NCBI RefSeq assembly: GCF_900111775.1
Contig: NZ_FOJJ01000037.1
Coordinates: 62,001 to 126,000 of the forward strand
Direction of reading: 5' to 3'
Origin: Desulfuromonas acetexigens
GTDB taxonomy: Bacteria; Desulfobacterota; Desulfuromonadia; Desulfuromonadales; Trichloromonadaceae
Length of the DNA: 64,000 nt
A program made the position numbers and the translations under genes. Shown in pieces: positions 63,565 to 64,000 of the stretch. A model generated the notes under the pieces. The model was not told the DNA's origin and searched no databases. It saw only the letters and a program-made list of their open reading frames with translations. How positions within the stretch are numbered: position 1 is the first letter of the stretch; each line of letters begins with the position of its first letter.

Positions 63565-64000
63565 TCAGCGCCCGCCGCTGCGGCGCCGGGCGAAAACGAG
63601 CCAGGCCAGACCCAGGCAGGCGGTGGCGAAAAGCAGCAGTGATGCCAGTTGCGGTGCGATCCGCGCCAGGTCGCCGTCGCGGACAAAGAGTTCGATAAAA
63701 CCCTCCAGCCCCCAGGCCAGCGGCGACAGGGCGCTCAGGGACTGCATCGCCGGGGGCATGGCGTAGACCGGCACCATGATGCCACCGAGGGCCGCCGCCA
63801 GCACGATCGAAACGGGGCCGAGCATGGCCGCCTGCTCGTAGCTGCGCACCAGGGTGCCGATGAGCAGGCCGTAGCCGGTGGCGGCCAGGGCGCAGGCCAG
63901 GATCAGCAGGATCAGGGCCGAAAGATCGCCGCCGAACTGCAGGATCGGGGTGCCGAAGCGGGGAAGGAGCAGCCGCCCGACCAGCAGCATGACCAGCGCC
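63565..64000 (-). CDS. ABC-2-type transporter permease, C-terminal part (runs off the window)
   Basis: The reading frame is open through base 64000, so the N-terminus lies outside. The visible 144 residues show about four membrane helices (ALILLILACALAATGYGLLI, AAMLGPVSIVLAAALGGIMV, APQLASLLLFATACLGLAWL) with the ABC-2 motif around SPLAWGLEGFIELFV. DrrB/YadH-like permeases export lipids, polysaccharides or drugs. Next to an ACP and a ketosynthase locus, export of a lipid-like product is the likely role. The ATP-binding subunit would be upstream, outside the window. Confidence 0.85.
   Translation of the reverse strand, partial: ALVMLLVGRLLLPRFGTPILQFGGDLSALILLILACALAATGYGLLIGTLVRSYEQAAMLGPVSIVLAAALGGIMVPVYAMPPAMQSLSALSPLAWGLEGFIELFVRDGDLARIAPQLASLLLFATACLGLAWLVFARRRSGGR

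Overview
The window is about 64 kb of GC-rich, densely coded bacterial chromosome. Gene content points to a deltaproteobacterium of the Desulfuromonadales/Geobacterales type. The indicators are a heme gene cluster in the order ccsA-hemA-hemC-cobA/hemD-hemB, a five-heme c-type cytochrome, GGDEF/EAL and chemotaxis sensors, a GEMM riboswitch, the alternative (carboxy)spermidine pathway, and a biotin-dependent sodium-pumping decarboxylase. This taxonomic call is inference from gene content, not from a database search. I saw no rRNA, tRNA, CRISPR array or transposase.

Layout. 1-6.4 kb (mostly minus): a truncated membrane sensor, a methyl-accepting chemotaxis protein, a cold-shock protein, and a periplasmic-binding/PAS/GGDEF/EAL protein. 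6.6-13.5 kb (plus): a DUF309 protein, then a strong promoter driving a ferritin-like gene and a complete Na+-translocating NADH:quinone reductase operon, nqrABCDEF, with its small maturation factor nqrM. 13.5-13.9 kb: a GEMM (cyclic dinucleotide) riboswitch with an intrinsic terminator, controlling a 65-residue protein. 14.0-17.1 kb (minus): a polyamine operon (carboxynorspermidine synthase and decarboxylase) with an MNT/HEPN gene pair lodged between the two enzymes. 17.3-26.4 kb: an MBL-fold protein, prmA, rsmE, a zinc-ribbon/RDD protein, a second MBL protein, then dapF-HIT-HAD-nfo-dtd-darP. 26.4-36.4 kb: trxA faces a long heme/siroheme operon (SIS protein, precorrin-2 dehydrogenase, ccsA, hemA, hemC, cobA-hemD fusion, a second MNT/HEPN pair, hemB, M16 peptidase). 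36.4-41.5 kb: a GAF/sigma-54 activator, a J-domain protein and an RdgC-like protein. 41.6-50.2 kb: a ferric-reductase-like flavocytochrome with a 30-residue membrane peptide, ppsR, a CusR-type two-component pair, a five-heme cytochrome, and a NarX/NarL-type two-component pair. 50.3-59.4 kb: a small beta-barrel-like protein, the methylmalonyl-CoA decarboxylase complex, an ABM-domain protein, a very large AsmA-like DUF748 protein and a macro-domain protein. 59.6-64 kb: a radical SAM enzyme and a ketosynthase III on plus, facing an acyl carrier protein and an ABC-2 permease on minus, with two exported proteins between. This looks like a lipid or polyketide-type locus that continues past the window.

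How it fits together. NQR and the biotin decarboxylase both pump Na+, so this stretch suggests a sodium-based energy economy. The heme operon and CcsA supply and attach heme for cytochromes such as the five-heme protein. The most unusual features are two separate MNT/HEPN modules, each placed inside a biosynthetic operon and each with the same 14-nt gene overlap; the riboswitch with visible competing pairings; and the uncharacterised radical SAM/ketosynthase/ACP/ABC locus at the right edge.
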